DNA from: Gammaproteobacteria bacterium
GTDB taxonomy: Bacteria > Pseudomonadota > Gammaproteobacteria > Enterobacterales > Alteromonadaceae
Assembly: GCA_018825965.1 (NCBI GenBank)
Contig: JAHKAA010000034.1
Location: 248,001 to 312,000 of the forward strand
Direction of reading: 5' to 3'
DNA length: 64,000 bases
Shown: piece by piece, positions 1-7,336 of the stretch
How positions within the stretch are numbered: position 1 is the stretch's first letter
How the letters are laid out: each line of letters starts with the position of its first letter
The notes under the pieces: generated by a model
Told to the model about the DNA's origin: nothing
The model's database searches: none
What the model saw: the letters and a program-made list of their open reading frames with translations, nothing else
Translations under genes and position numbers: made by a program

Positions 1-368
1 ATCTGGTAGGAGTCGATAATAAAGTCTTTATGCAGCAGCGGCTGGTTTACCTTGGCGCGCACTTTGGCCAGATAATCGTAACTGCCCTGAAAAAACTTCT
101 CGTCGGTTAATACAGAAATGCAATCAGCGTACTGGCCATAAGCGGCACAAATTTCGTCTAAATCAAAAGGGCTGCGAATTAAACCTTTAGAAGGTGAAGC
201 CTTTTTGCATTCCAGAATAAAACGCGGGCCTTTTTGTTGCAGCGCTTTTAAAAAATTACGCTGGCTGGGTTGTACCAGCTCCTGAAACTGTTGCAGCGGC
301 AGCTTTTGCTTGCGTTCAGCCACTTCCAGTTTTTTATGATCGATAATAGTGGTTAACACATTAGCCAT
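1..368 (-). CDS. trpC: Indole-3-glycerol phosphate synthase (TrpC domain), 3' end outside window
   Basis: This is the N-terminal part of the enzyme that closes the indole ring from CdRP in tryptophan synthesis (cytoplasmic). About 122 residues are visible, beginning MANVLTTIIDHKKLEVAERK, with the family hallmark ILECKKASPSKG near residues 52-63 (lysines for substrate and catalysis) and then the stretch around LLHKDFIIDSYQ. The start codon at 368 overlaps the trpD stop by 8 nt, so the two genes are translationally linked. The reading frame runs off the left edge of the window. In many gammaproteobacteria the protein is a TrpC-TrpF fusion; that cannot be decided here. The call is secure for the visible part. 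Confidence 0.93.
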   Translation of the reverse strand, partial: MANVLTTIIDHKKLEVAERKQKLPLQQFQELVQPSQRNFLKALQQKGPRFILECKKASPSKGLIRSPFDLDEICAAYGQYADCISVLTDEKFFQGSYDYLAKVRAKVNQPLLHKDFIIDSYQ

Positions 369-1380
369 GACTAAGTTCCCTTAACTGCGTCAATGTCGAA
401 AAAGCCTGTCCTGAAGCCAAATGTTCAAGCACAGATTGGGTGAGCTGTTTTAAATCTTTGCCTTTGCCGCTGATATAAAGCATTGAAGCTACATTAGCCG
501 CCACGGCCTGATTGTGTGCTGTTTTGCCAGTGCCTTGTAAAATGGCCAGCGTTGCTTTGGCATTGTCTGCCGGATTGCCCCCTTCAAGCTCGGCTAAGCT
601 GACTGATGGTAAAGCAAAATCTGAGGCTGTCAGTTCAAAGTGCTCAATAGCACTTGCTGTTACAGCACTGACATTAGTCACACCATGCAAGGCAATTTCA
701 TCACAACCACTGCCATGCACCACCCAGGCTGCTTTGACTCCCAGTTGCTGCAGCGCTTGCGCCATCACAGTTGTTAAAGCCGGATCGTACACACCCAACA
801 ACTGATAATCAGGTTTAGCCGGGTTAATCAGTGGCCCCAACAAGTTAAAAATGGTGCGGCTTTTTAGTGCTGTGCGTACCGGCATCGCATGTTTAATGCC
901 CGCATGATACAAAGGTGCAAATAAGAAGCTGCTGTTGCATTGACTCAGGGCTTTGGCTGCCGTTGCCGGGCTCATCTGAATGTTAATGCCCAATTGCTCC
1001 AGCAAGTCGGCAGAGCCGGACTGAGAGGATACGCTTCTGTTGCCATGTTTGGCCACAGGCAATCCCATACTGGCCGCCACAATAGCCGCAGTGCTGGAAA
1101 TATTAATGGTGTTGGAACCATCACCGCCTGTGCCGCAGCAATCTATGGCACCTGTAACTGAAGCAGGAAAAACAGTAGCTGCAGCACGCATAGCAGCTGC
1201 AGCACCTGCTATTTCTTCTGCCGTTTCGCCACGCATTTTCAGTGCTACCAAAAGCGCTGTTAACAACACAGGTTCAACTTCGCCTTGAACTACAGCACTA
1301 AAAAAAGCGTGGCTTTGTTCAAAAGATAAAGCTTCACCTTTCAGGCTTTGTTGCACTACACCTAAAATTGACTGGCTCAT
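361..1380 (-). CDS. trpD: Anthranilate phosphoribosyltransferase TrpD
   Basis: Transfers phosphoribose from PRPP to anthranilate in the second step of tryptophan synthesis. The 339-residue length is the family norm for an unfused TrpD. The PRPP/anthranilate-binding motif CGTGGDGSNT lies at residues 82-91 and KHGNRSVSS at 111-119. In E. coli TrpG and TrpD are fused; here they are separate proteins, as in many Pseudomonas and Alteromonas relatives. The start overlaps the trpG stop by 4 nt (ATGA) and the end overlaps trpC by 8 nt, consistent with one polycistronic, translationally coupled trp operon controlled by the upstream attenuator. Confidence 0.96.
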   Translation of the reverse strand: MSQSILGVVQQSLKGEALSFEQSHAFFSAVVQGEVEPVLLTALLVALKMRGETAEEIAGAAAAMRAAATVFPASVTGAIDCCGTGGDGSNTINISSTAAIVAASMGLPVAKHGNRSVSSQSGSADLLEQLGINIQMSPATAAKALSQCNSSFLFAPLYHAGIKHAMPVRTALKSRTIFNLLGPLINPAKPDYQLLGVYDPALTTVMAQALQQLGVKAAWVVHGSGCDEIALHGVTNVSAVTASAIEHFELTASDFALPSVSLAELEGGNPADNAKATLAILQGTGKTAHNQAVAANVASMLYISGKGKDLKQLTQSVLEHLASGQAFSTLTQLRELSHG

Positions 1381-1976
1381 ATGTTTGCTCCTGCGCTTTT
1401 CATTAAGTAGTCCAGGCTTTGCTTCAGCAAAGGCTTACCTAAAGTAGTCAGAATAGACTCAGGGTGGAACTGGTAACCCAAAGCTTTATGGTCTTCATGC
1501 ACTATCGCCATAGGAATATGCTGATAGACAGCTATTACCTGTAATGAATTGGGGACTTCTGTTGCCATTAAGGAGTGATAACGGGCAACAGGAAATTGTT
1601 TAGGTAAAGCGCCAAACACAGGGTGATCGTGAAGTGTAATAACAGAGGTTTTACCATGCACTGTTTCACCGGCCCGGCCGACCATACCGCCATAATGTTC
1701 CACCAGCGCCTGGTGGCCTAAACAAATGCCCAGCATCGGAAAGGTTCCTGCACAAAGCGCTATCAATTCAGGCATGGAACCCGCTTGTGCCGGTGCGCCA
1801 GGGCCCGGGGATAACAGCAAAACCACAGGTTGTTGTTCCTGCTGCATTTTTTCAAAGATATAAGCAGCTGGCACCGTATTACGATACAGCTTTAAGCTAA
1901 AGCCTAATTGGGCGACTTCGTCGACCAGGTTGTAGCTGAAGGAATCTAAGTTATCTAACAGATAGACCACACTCAT
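1377..1976 (-). CDS. trpG: Anthranilate synthase glutamine amidotransferase subunit TrpG
   Basis: Supplies ammonia from glutamine to TrpE for anthranilate synthesis. It is a class I glutamine amidotransferase of 199 residues with the oxyanion motif SPGPG (56-60), catalytic Cys85 in GICLGHQ, and His171/Glu173 in FHPES. Trp-operon context argues for TrpG rather than the closely related PabA, although the protein may serve both. Translation starts at 1976 behind a strong AGGAGAGG ribosome site that lies inside a 25-codon upstream ORF. That ORF duplicates the first 19 codons of this gene and its stop overlaps this start. It ends with a 4-nt overlap into trpD. Confidence 0.95.
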   Translation of the reverse strand: MSVVYLLDNLDSFSYNLVDEVAQLGFSLKLYRNTVPAAYIFEKMQQEQQPVVLLLSPGPGAPAQAGSMPELIALCAGTFPMLGICLGHQALVEHYGGMVGRAGETVHGKTSVITLHDHPVFGALPKQFPVARYHSLMATEVPNSLQVIAVYQHIPMAIVHEDHKALGYQFHPESILTTLGKPLLKQSLDYLMKSAGANI

Positions 1977-2050
1977 TGCGCCTCTCCTGCAAAGTCCACA
2001 AGGTTGTAGCTGAAGGAATCTAAATTATCTAAAAGGTACACAACGCTCAT
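1973..2050 (-). CDS. 25-codon truncated duplicate of the trpG start, between trpE and trpG
   Basis: The minus strand has an ATG at 2050 that overlaps the trpE stop as ATGA. It reads 25 codons: the first 19 residues (MSVVYLLDNLDSFSYNLVD) are identical to TrpG, then FAGEAQ and a stop that overlaps the trpG ATG. The two copies differ at 8 of 57 nt, all synonymous third positions. The segment GCAGGAG precedes both ATGs, so the unit looks like a 74-nt imperfect tandem duplication. It has its own ribosome site (AGGAG at the end of trpE) and carries the one used by trpG. I infer that it acts as a translational coupler between trpE and trpG or is a remnant of an old trpG; no function is established. 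Confidence 0.7.
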   Translation of the reverse strand: MSVVYLLDNLDSFSYNLVDFAGEAQ

Positions 2051-3627
2051 ACGGCAGCTCCTGCAGATTGAATAGCGTTAATCACGGCCTGAGCTTTGCT
2101 GCGGGTTTCATCCGCTTCGGCTTGTGCCACACTGTCGTACACCACACCAGCGCCGGCCTGAATGTACGCCATGCCGTTTTGCACATAAGCCGAGCGAATG
2201 ACAATACAGCTGTCAAAATCACCATTGCCTGCCAAATAGCCTACAGCACCACCATAACTGCCACGGCGTTTTTTCTCGACACCACGAATAAGTTCCGCCG
2301 CCCTTACTTTAGGGGCACCGACCAAAGTGCCCATATTCATACAGGCCTGATAGGCATGAAGTGCATCCAGTTCAGTTTTTAAAGTGCCAACCACACGGGA
2401 GACTAAATGCATCACGTAGGAATAACGGTCTACTTTCAACAGTTCTTTGACATAACGGCTGCCAGGCACACTGATACGGGCTACGTCGTTGCGGGCTAAA
2501 TCGACCAGCATTAAGTGTTCGGCTTTTTCTTTTTCGTCCTGACGCAGCTCCAGTTCAATGCGGCTATCCAGATCGCGGTCTATGCTGCCATCGGCGGCAA
2601 AACCACGGCGGCGGGTGCCTGCTATAGGGTAAATTTCTACTTGGGCTGTGGCCGCTTCATACTTCAACGCCGATTCCGGAGATGCACCAAATAAACTGAA
2701 ATTTCTGTCCTGCAGGTAAAACATATAAGGGCTGGGATTTTGTTGTTTCAGTTTGGCGTAGGCCGCTTGTGGATCAGGGCAAGGCAAGCTGAAACAGCGT
2801 GATGGCACCACCTGAAATACATCACCTGCCACTATATTTTGTTTCAGTGCTTCCACCTGAGCGACAAAGTGTGCGTCGCTGATATCTACTTTGACTTCCA
2901 CTTTGGCGGCTGGCTCTGTTGCCGTTGTTGTATTAGTTGATTGCTGCAATAGCTGTTGCAGTTCTGACAGACGCTGTCCTATGACAAAATACTGTTGCTG
3001 GGCTGCAGCGCCACAAAACACATTTCCAATCAAGCGGCTGTTGAGAGCCTGATGATCCACCACCAACAAGGTTTCAGCCAGATAAAACAGGTAGTCAGGG
3101 CATTGGTTTTCAGCAGTGGGCACTTGGGGTAAATCTTCGACCATGGCCACTAAGTCGTAACCAATCACTCCCCCTAAAAAGATGGCCAGTGGCTCGTTAC
3201 TGTTGTTTTGTAGTTGTTGTTGCAGTAAACGCAATACAGTCAGTGAGTTGGGCAATAATAAACGGCTTTCTTCATCCAGCAGTGGGTCGGCTTTGGCAAA
3301 CTGCACTGTCAAGTTGCGCTCTTCAAGTTGCAATTCAGCTTTGCTTTGCAGCAAAGACGCCAGATAAGGCAATAAGGTTTTGCCATTGTCGGTTAAAGCT
3401 TCAACCTGAACCTGTAAGCCGTTGCATTCAATCCGCAAAGCCGCATCAATCAGCATCAGACTTTTTAAGCTGTTTTTGCTATCAATTTCAGCTGATTCTA
3501 ACAATAACGCCATTTGCCCCTGACCTGTTAAGGCCCTGAAACTTTGTAGCGGATCAGGCTGAATGCTCAGCGTCTGGCTAAAGCTGGCTACCTGGCCTGT
3601 GGTGGTAGTTATTTGCTGTAAGTTCAT
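2047..3627 (-). CDS. trpE: Anthranilate synthase component I TrpE
   Basis: Converts chorismate and ammonia to anthranilate, the first committed step to tryptophan. The protein has 526 residues. The N-terminal tryptophan feedback site is visible as LLESAEIDSK (residues 42-51), and the C-terminal chorismate-binding domain has PYMFYL, GASPES, PIAGTRRRG, DEKEKAEHLMLVDLARND (read in parts) and GAPKVRAAE. A low-complexity linker rich in Thr, Ala and Gln (QLLQQSTNTTTATEPAAK) joins the two halves. It follows an attenuator leader (trpL) and is the first structural gene of the operon. Its stop overlaps a small ORF that duplicates the trpG start. Confidence 0.96.
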   Translation of the reverse strand: MNLQQITTTTGQVASFSQTLSIQPDPLQSFRALTGQGQMALLLESAEIDSKNSLKSLMLIDAALRIECNGLQVQVEALTDNGKTLLPYLASLLQSKAELQLEERNLTVQFAKADPLLDEESRLLLPNSLTVLRLLQQQLQNNSNEPLAIFLGGVIGYDLVAMVEDLPQVPTAENQCPDYLFYLAETLLVVDHQALNSRLIGNVFCGAAAQQQYFVIGQRLSELQQLLQQSTNTTTATEPAAKVEVKVDISDAHFVAQVEALKQNIVAGDVFQVVPSRCFSLPCPDPQAAYAKLKQQNPSPYMFYLQDRNFSLFGASPESALKYEAATAQVEIYPIAGTRRRGFAADGSIDRDLDSRIELELRQDEKEKAEHLMLVDLARNDVARISVPGSRYVKELLKVDRYSYVMHLVSRVVGTLKTELDALHAYQACMNMGTLVGAPKVRAAELIRGVEKKRRGSYGGAVGYLAGNGDFDSCIVIRSAYVQNGMAYIQAGAGVVYDSVAQAEADETRSKAQAVINAIQSAGAAV

Positions 3628-3645
3628 GGTTTTCCCTAAAAAGTG

Positions 3646-3677
3646 TTAAAAAAAGCCCGCATCAAGCGGGCTTTTTG
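3646..3677 (-). terminator. trp attenuator terminator
   Basis: On the minus strand an AGCCCGC/GCGGGCT stem with the loop TTGAT is followed by a run of T (3646-3654), just upstream of trpE and about 30 nt past the trpL stop. The GCGGGCC segment right after the trpL stop (3701-3707) can pair with the terminator's GCCCGC arm, and GGACAATAGTTGTCC (3687-3701 region) forms a middle hairpin. These are the competing structures expected of transcription attenuation. Confidence 0.85.
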
Positions 3678-3707
3678 GCTGTATTCGGACAATAGTTGTC
3701 CGGCCCG

Positions 3708-3755
3708 CTAAACAGGAAATCGCCACCAACGCCAACGAGTTACTTGAGAATTCAT
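3708..3755 (-). CDS. trpL: trp operon leader peptide TrpL
   Basis: A 15-residue ORF on the minus strand reads MNSQVTRWRWWRFPV, with three tryptophans in four codons (WRWW), preceded by AGGAAAA about 8 nt before the ATG. It lies 53 nt before the attenuator terminator arms. Ribosome stalling at these Trp codons when charged tRNA-Trp is scarce would allow the antiterminator to form and permit trpE expression, as in the classical trp attenuator. The Trp codons, terminator and position all agree, so confidence is high although the ORF is short. Arginine codons alternate with the Trp codons, so arginine limitation might also slow the ribosome; that is inference. Confidence 0.88.
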   Translation of the reverse strand: MNSQVTRWRWWRFPV

Positions 3756-3777
3756 TATGATTTTTCCTGTATTTAAA

Positions 3778-3805
3778 TTTTTACTAGCTCAGAAATCTCT
3801 ACCAA
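3778..3805 (-). promoter_or_regulatory. Candidate trp promoter with TrpR-like half-site
   Basis: On the minus strand TTGGTA (3800-3805) and TAAAAA (3778-3783) are 16 nt apart and would start transcription about 15-20 nt before trpL. Between them GAGCTAGT resembles one half of a TrpR operator, but no clear second half is present. The call rests on position and weak matches. Confidence 0.3.
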
Positions 3806-3808
3806 AAC

Positions 3809-3857
3809 CACCGAAAATTGCTCCTGCATTTTCGGTGTACCGTCCATCCATGGACAT
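3809..3857 (-). repeat. Nested hairpin element, copy 1 (after a terminator)
   Basis: On the minus strand TATGTCCATGGATGGACGG is followed by a 10-bp perfect stem (CACCGAAAAT / ATTTTCGGTG) enclosing the 9-nt loop GCAGGAGCA. The element starts immediately after the T-run of a terminator. A second copy at 32783-32841 has the same first part and the same kind of GGAGC loop but a different paired stem. Confidence 0.6.
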
Positions 3858-3888
3858 AAAAAAAGCCCGCATCTTTCGAAACGGGCCT
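3858..3888 (-). terminator. Minus-strand intrinsic terminator upstream of the trp promoter
   Basis: On the minus strand GCCCG and CGGGC arms enclose TTTCGAAAGAT and are followed by seven T. No minus-strand gene is convincing between this hairpin and the divergent rnm gene, so it may end a short untranslated transcript. The 561-nt trpE-rnm gap otherwise holds the trp leader, the repeat element and about 300 nt with no recognised feature. Confidence 0.55.
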
Positions 3889-4188
3889 GGTTTTATAGCG
3901 AATACAACGCCTCCACACGCCCGTTAAGGAGTATGCCACCACCAAATGTGAGTTTGAGTTGTTGTCTGAAATTGCATTGGCTATAAATCCATTCTTGTAC
4001 TTCATCTTGAAAACGCCTCTATAAAACCCTGAATTCAAATGGCCGTCAAGCCCTGTTTGGTTATAACGCTAAATAAAAACGTATAAGCGGATGGATGGCT
4101 AAAGCGAGTGAATGTGAGCAGGAAGAGAAAACCAAGCCTGGCAAGCTCTTTTGTGGCACAATGACGGCCGTTTATTCAGGTACTTCTC

Positions 4189-5052
4189 ATGAAAATTGAT
4201 TTACACAGCCACACCTATTGCTCAGATGGCGTCTTAAGCCCAACCGAACTGGTACAGCGGGCGGTCAGCAAAGGCGTGGATGTGCTTGCCATTACCGACC
4301 ACGACACTATTGCAGGGCTTGCCGAAGCCCGCGCCGCTATTAGTGACCAACAGTTGCCTTTAATTTTGATCCCAGGTGTGGAAATCTCCACCAGTTGGTA
4401 TGAATTTGAAATTCATATAGTGGGTTTAAATATCAATACCGACTGCCCGGTGTTTTTACAGCATTTAGCTGCCCAGCAGCAACGTCGTGTCGAACGGGCT
4501 GAAGAGATGGCACGTCGATTAGAGAAAAACAAAATACCGGACGTGCTGGAAAACGTGTTGAAAATTGCCAATGGCGCTGCCTTAACCCGCACTCACTTTG
4601 CCCGTTATCTGGTGCAGATTGGCAAAGCCAGCTCAATGAATTCAGTGTTTAAAAAGTATTTAAGCCGCGGTAATACAGGTTATGTACCAAATAACTGGGT
4701 GCCTATGGCTGAGGCTGTGCAGTGGATTTTGGCCGCAGGCGGTACTCCTGTATTGGCCCATCCGTTGAAATACAAACTGAATGGCCGTTGGTTAACCCGT
4801 TTAGCTGAAGAGTTTTCTGCCGCTGGTGGCAAAGCCATGGAAGTGGCTTCTGCCCAGATGACGCCAGTGCAAAAACGCCAGGTCTGGATGCTGTGCCAAA
4901 AGTTTGGTTTAACTGCGTCTGCTGGTTCAGATTTTCATCAGGAAACGCCATGGAATGAGCTGGGCCGCCAACTGTATTTTACTGAGGATGTGACGCCTGT
5001 CTGGTTTGATTGGGATTTGCCGGTTAAAGCCACAGCAGAGCTACAGGCTTGA
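4189..5052 (+). CDS. rnm: PHP-domain 5'-3' exoribonuclease, RNase AM (YciV/TrpH)
   Basis: A metal-dependent nuclease of the PHP superfamily. In E. coli the homologue next to trp is RNase AM, which trims 5' ends of rRNA and degrades short oligonucleotides. The 287 residues carry the PHP metal motifs HSHTYCSDG (6-14), ITDHDT (35-40), a GVEIST segment (about 65-70), AHP (near 187-189) and SDFHQETPW near the C terminus. It is divergent from the trp operon and 63 nt upstream of yciO, the same order as E. coli trpL-yciV-yciO. Older annotations call it TrpH or a phosphoesterase; a role in tryptophan synthesis is not supported. Confidence 0.9.
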   Translation: MKIDLHSHTYCSDGVLSPTELVQRAVSKGVDVLAITDHDTIAGLAEARAAISDQQLPLILIPGVEISTSWYEFEIHIVGLNINTDCPVFLQHLAAQQQRRVERAEEMARRLEKNKIPDVLENVLKIANGAALTRTHFARYLVQIGKASSMNSVFKKYLSRGNTGYVPNNWVPMAEAVQWILAAGGTPVLAHPLKYKLNGRWLTRLAEEFSAAGGKAMEVASAQMTPVQKRQVWMLCQKFGLTASAGSDFHQETPWNELGRQLYFTEDVTPVWFDWDLPVKATAELQA

Positions 5053-5115
5053 GTTTCATCAGAAAGATTGCTATTTCTAATATCTACTCCAAAGTCCGAA
5101 TAAAAAGAACCACTT

Positions 5116-5736
5116 ATGAGCCAATTTTTTTATGTACATCCAGAGAATCCACAGCAACGTTTAATTAAACAAGCTGTGCATATTATCAAGCAAGGTGGGG
5201 TGGTGATTTACCCTACAGACTCGGGTTACGCTTTGGGTTGCCATATAGGCGATAAAGCAGCGCTGGAGCGTATTTTACAAATCCGTCAGATGAGTACAGA
5301 ACATCACTTTACCCTGATGTGCCGCGACTTCTCCGAATTGTCTGTGTATGCCAAGGTTGAAAACAGCGCTTTTCGTTTAATTAAAAACCATACGCCTGGT
5401 GCTTATACTTTTATTTTGCGTGGCACCAAAGAAGTGCCTAAGCGTTTGTTAAATGAAAAGAAAAAGACCGTAGGTTTACGTATTCCGCAAAATAAAATTG
5501 CGCTGGATCTGTTAGAAGAGCTGGGTGAACCTTTGATGTCGAGCTCTTTAGTCTTGCCTGGCAATGACTTTGCTGAATCAGACCCGGAAGAAATGCGCGA
5601 CCAATTAGAACGTCAGGTCGATTTAATTATTCACGGTGGTGTCATCGCAGAAAACCACACCACAGTGATTGATTTGTCCGAAGACAACCCTGTAGTGATC
5701 CGTCAGGGGGCAGGCGATAGCAGTGCTTTCACATAA
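5116..5736 (+). CDS. yciO: YciO, Sua5/YciO/YrdC family protein
   Basis: A member of the family that makes threonylcarbamoyl-adenylate for the t6A modification of tRNA. The 206 residues match YciO in length and in landmarks: YPTDSGYALGC (33-43), the stretch around TPGAYTFILRGTKEVP, GLRIPQNK and MSSSLVLPG. YciO is a paralogue of TsaC whose own cellular role is less certain, so a tRNA modification activity should not be assumed. It lies between rnm and scpA on the same strand with a 29-nt gap to scpA, which suggests co-transcription, as in enterobacteria where yciO follows yciV. Confidence 0.9.
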   Translation: MSQFFYVHPENPQQRLIKQAVHIIKQGGVVIYPTDSGYALGCHIGDKAALERILQIRQMSTEHHFTLMCRDFSELSVYAKVENSAFRLIKNHTPGAYTFILRGTKEVPKRLLNEKKKTVGLRIPQNKIALDLLEELGEPLMSSSLVLPGNDFAESDPEEMRDQLERQVDLIIHGGVIAENHTTVIDLSEDNPVVIRQGAGDSSAFT

Positions 5737-5765
5737 CTTTGGGTTGGAAATCCGGTTGAGCAGTA

Positions 5766-6587
5766 ATGTCTGAGTCACTGGCCGACAGCTTTGCCAGCCT
5801 GACGATACAGCAGCCTTTGCCGCTGGCTTTTGTGCGTGGTGAGGCTGTGCTGGATAAGCCGGAAGACTTGTATATTCCGCCTGAAGCCCTGTCGGTATTG
5901 CTGGAAAGTTTTGAAGGCCCGCTGGATTTTCTTTTGTATTTAATTCGTCGTCACCGTTTTGATATTGTCGATTTGCCCATCAACGAAATCACCCTGCAGT
6001 ATATGGAATACATTGATTTAATGCAGGATATGAACTTTGAGCTGGCTGCAGAGTATTTGTTAATGGCCGCTATGCTGGCGGAGATTAAATCGCGTTTATT
6101 GCTGCCGCAGCATGACCATAAAGCTGATGATGAAACCGACCCAAGAGCAGATTTAGTCCGGCGTTTGCAGGAATACGAAATTATCCGCAAAGCTGCCACT
6201 GACATGGATTTATTGCCACGCCAGGAGCGGGATTATTTTCCTGCCAAAGCAGGCTTAGATGATAACTTTGAACCTTATGTGATTTTGCCTGAAGTGTCCT
6301 TGCAGGAAATTTTGCTGGCACTGAAAGACATAGCCAAACGCGCCAAAGATTTTCAGCATCACCAAATTAAAAAAGAACATTTATCTACCCGTGAGCGTAT
6401 GAGCAAAATTCTGGAGTTATTGCGTGGACGCACCGACTACCTTGAATTTGCCGAATGTTTTGAGTTGGCCGAAGGTCGGCAAGGGGTAGTGGTCAGCTTT
6501 TTGGCTATTCTGGAGTTGGTGAAAGAAAAGCTAATTCAGGTCATACAAATAGAAGCTTATGGTCAGATCCATGTGAAATTGGCATAA
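5766..6587 (+). CDS. scpA: Segregation and condensation protein A (kleisin ScpA)
   Basis: ScpA is the kleisin that bridges SMC heads in the SMC-ScpAB condensin. The protein has 273 residues and shows the family signature FEGPLDFLLYLIRRH (about 49-63) that contacts SMC and ScpB, followed by PINEITLQYMEYI and the acidic linker of HDHKADDETDPRADL. The C-terminal winged-helix contains FLAILELVKEKLI. Gammaproteobacteria with MukBEF often keep ScpAB without a nearby smc gene; no smc gene is visible in this window. The scpB partner lies downstream but is separated by an unusually long, ERIC-like spacer of 164 nt. Confidence 0.93.
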   Translation: MSESLADSFASLTIQQPLPLAFVRGEAVLDKPEDLYIPPEALSVLLESFEGPLDFLLYLIRRHRFDIVDLPINEITLQYMEYIDLMQDMNFELAAEYLLMAAMLAEIKSRLLLPQHDHKADDETDPRADLVRRLQEYEIIRKAATDMDLLPRQERDYFPAKAGLDDNFEPYVILPEVSLQEILLALKDIAKRAKDFQHHQIKKEHLSTRERMSKILELLRGRTDYLEFAECFELAEGRQGVVVSFLAILELVKEKLIQVIQIEAYGQIHVKLA

Positions 6588-6593
6588 TAACCA

Positions 6594-6714
6594 GCTTATT
6601 TGAAGCTACAGCGGCGTTAACTCAACTCTCTCGCCCCAATCACATAGGACTACTATGCTCATGGGGACTCTATCGTTGGTCGCCTTGCTGTATCATCAAC
6701 TACTTGGTTATTCG
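6594..6714. repeat. ERIC-like intergenic repeat between scpA and scpB
   Basis: About 120 nt resembling the ERIC consensus. The plus strand shows GAAGCTACAGCGGCGTTAAC, then CGCCCCAATCACATAG and CTATGCTCATGGGG, which form the central dyad, and TGGTCGCC further on. A closer match to the consensus occurs at 43317-43440 and the two share most positions. It contributes an alternative TTG frame at 6704 fused to scpB that I consider non-native. Confidence 0.72.
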
Positions 6715-6751
6715 TTTTGACAACAGTCCGATGGACAAAAAAGGGAAATTC

Positions 6752-7333
6752 ATGGCGAAAAAAATTAACGAGCAACAACTGCTGCAGTTAGTCGAAGCCG
6801 CTATTTTTGCCTCTGATAAACCTTTGTCTGTCAATGACTTGCAAAGCACAGTGCTGGAAAGTTTTGAGTTAACCCGAAAACGTTTGCAACAGGCTTTAGC
6901 ACAGTTGCAACAGGATTATTCAGGCCGGGGTATTCAGTTGATTGAAACCGCCTCCGGTTTTCGGTTTCAGACCCGTGCTGATTTAAGTGAATATCTGGCC
7001 TTACTCTGGCCGGAGCGTTCACCCCGTTATTCCCGTGCTGTGCTGGAAACTTTGGCTCTGATTGCCTATCGTCAGCCTATTACCCGCGGCGAAATTGAAG
7101 AAGTGCGGGGTGTGACTGTCAGCAGTCAGATTATGCGAACCTTGCTCGACCGGGGTTGGGTCAAAGTGGTAGGGCATAAAGAAGTACCGGGTCGTCCTGG
7201 TTTGTATGCCACGACGCCCACATTTTTAGATTATTTTGGCTTAAAGGATTTAAGCGATTTACCTGCTCTGGCCGAGTTTCAGGCAACGCCGGATTTTTTT
7301 AACCCAGTCTCAATGACTGAAGAGATACATTAA
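6752..7333 (+). CDS. scpB: Segregation and condensation protein B (ScpB)
   Basis: ScpB dimers bind the kleisin ScpA and regulate SMC. The 193-residue frame from 6752 shows the tandem winged-helix features: LVEAAIFASDKPLS near the start, then GFRFQTRADL, the stretch around RAVLETLALIAYRQPITRGEIE and VSSQIMRTLLDRGWV, and GRPGLYATTPTFLDYFGLK. I place the start at 6752 because AAGGGAAA precedes it. An upstream in-frame TTG at 6704 lies in the ERIC-like element and would add 16 unrelated residues. The stop is 3 nt before rluB, so the two are likely translated together, matching the common scpB-rluB order. Confidence 0.92.
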   Translation: MAKKINEQQLLQLVEAAIFASDKPLSVNDLQSTVLESFELTRKRLQQALAQLQQDYSGRGIQLIETASGFRFQTRADLSEYLALLWPERSPRYSRAVLETLALIAYRQPITRGEIEEVRGVTVSSQIMRTLLDRGWVKVVGHKEVPGRPGLYATTPTFLDYFGLKDLSDLPALAEFQATPDFFNPVSMTEEIH

Positions 7334-7336
7334 ATC

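Noticed and set aside
3799..4038. 79-codon minus-strand ORF between trp and rnm
   Set aside because: It runs through a terminator hairpin and the nested repeat, has a biased Arg/Trp/Cys-rich end and no ribosome site that fits; I regard it as chance.
4433..4951. Minus-strand ORFs inside rnm and similar antisense frames inside other genes
   Set aside because: They mirror the codon structure of the real gene, lack ribosome sites and family motifs, and are shadows.
4189..5052. Tryptophan synthesis role for the PHP protein (TrpH)
   Set aside because: The name reflects location only; the PHP metal motifs and known homologues point to RNA or phosphoester hydrolysis.
6704..6751. Longer scpB start at the upstream TTG
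   Set aside because: The added residues come from the ERIC-like element and are not part of the ScpB family; the ATG at 6752 has a better ribosome site.
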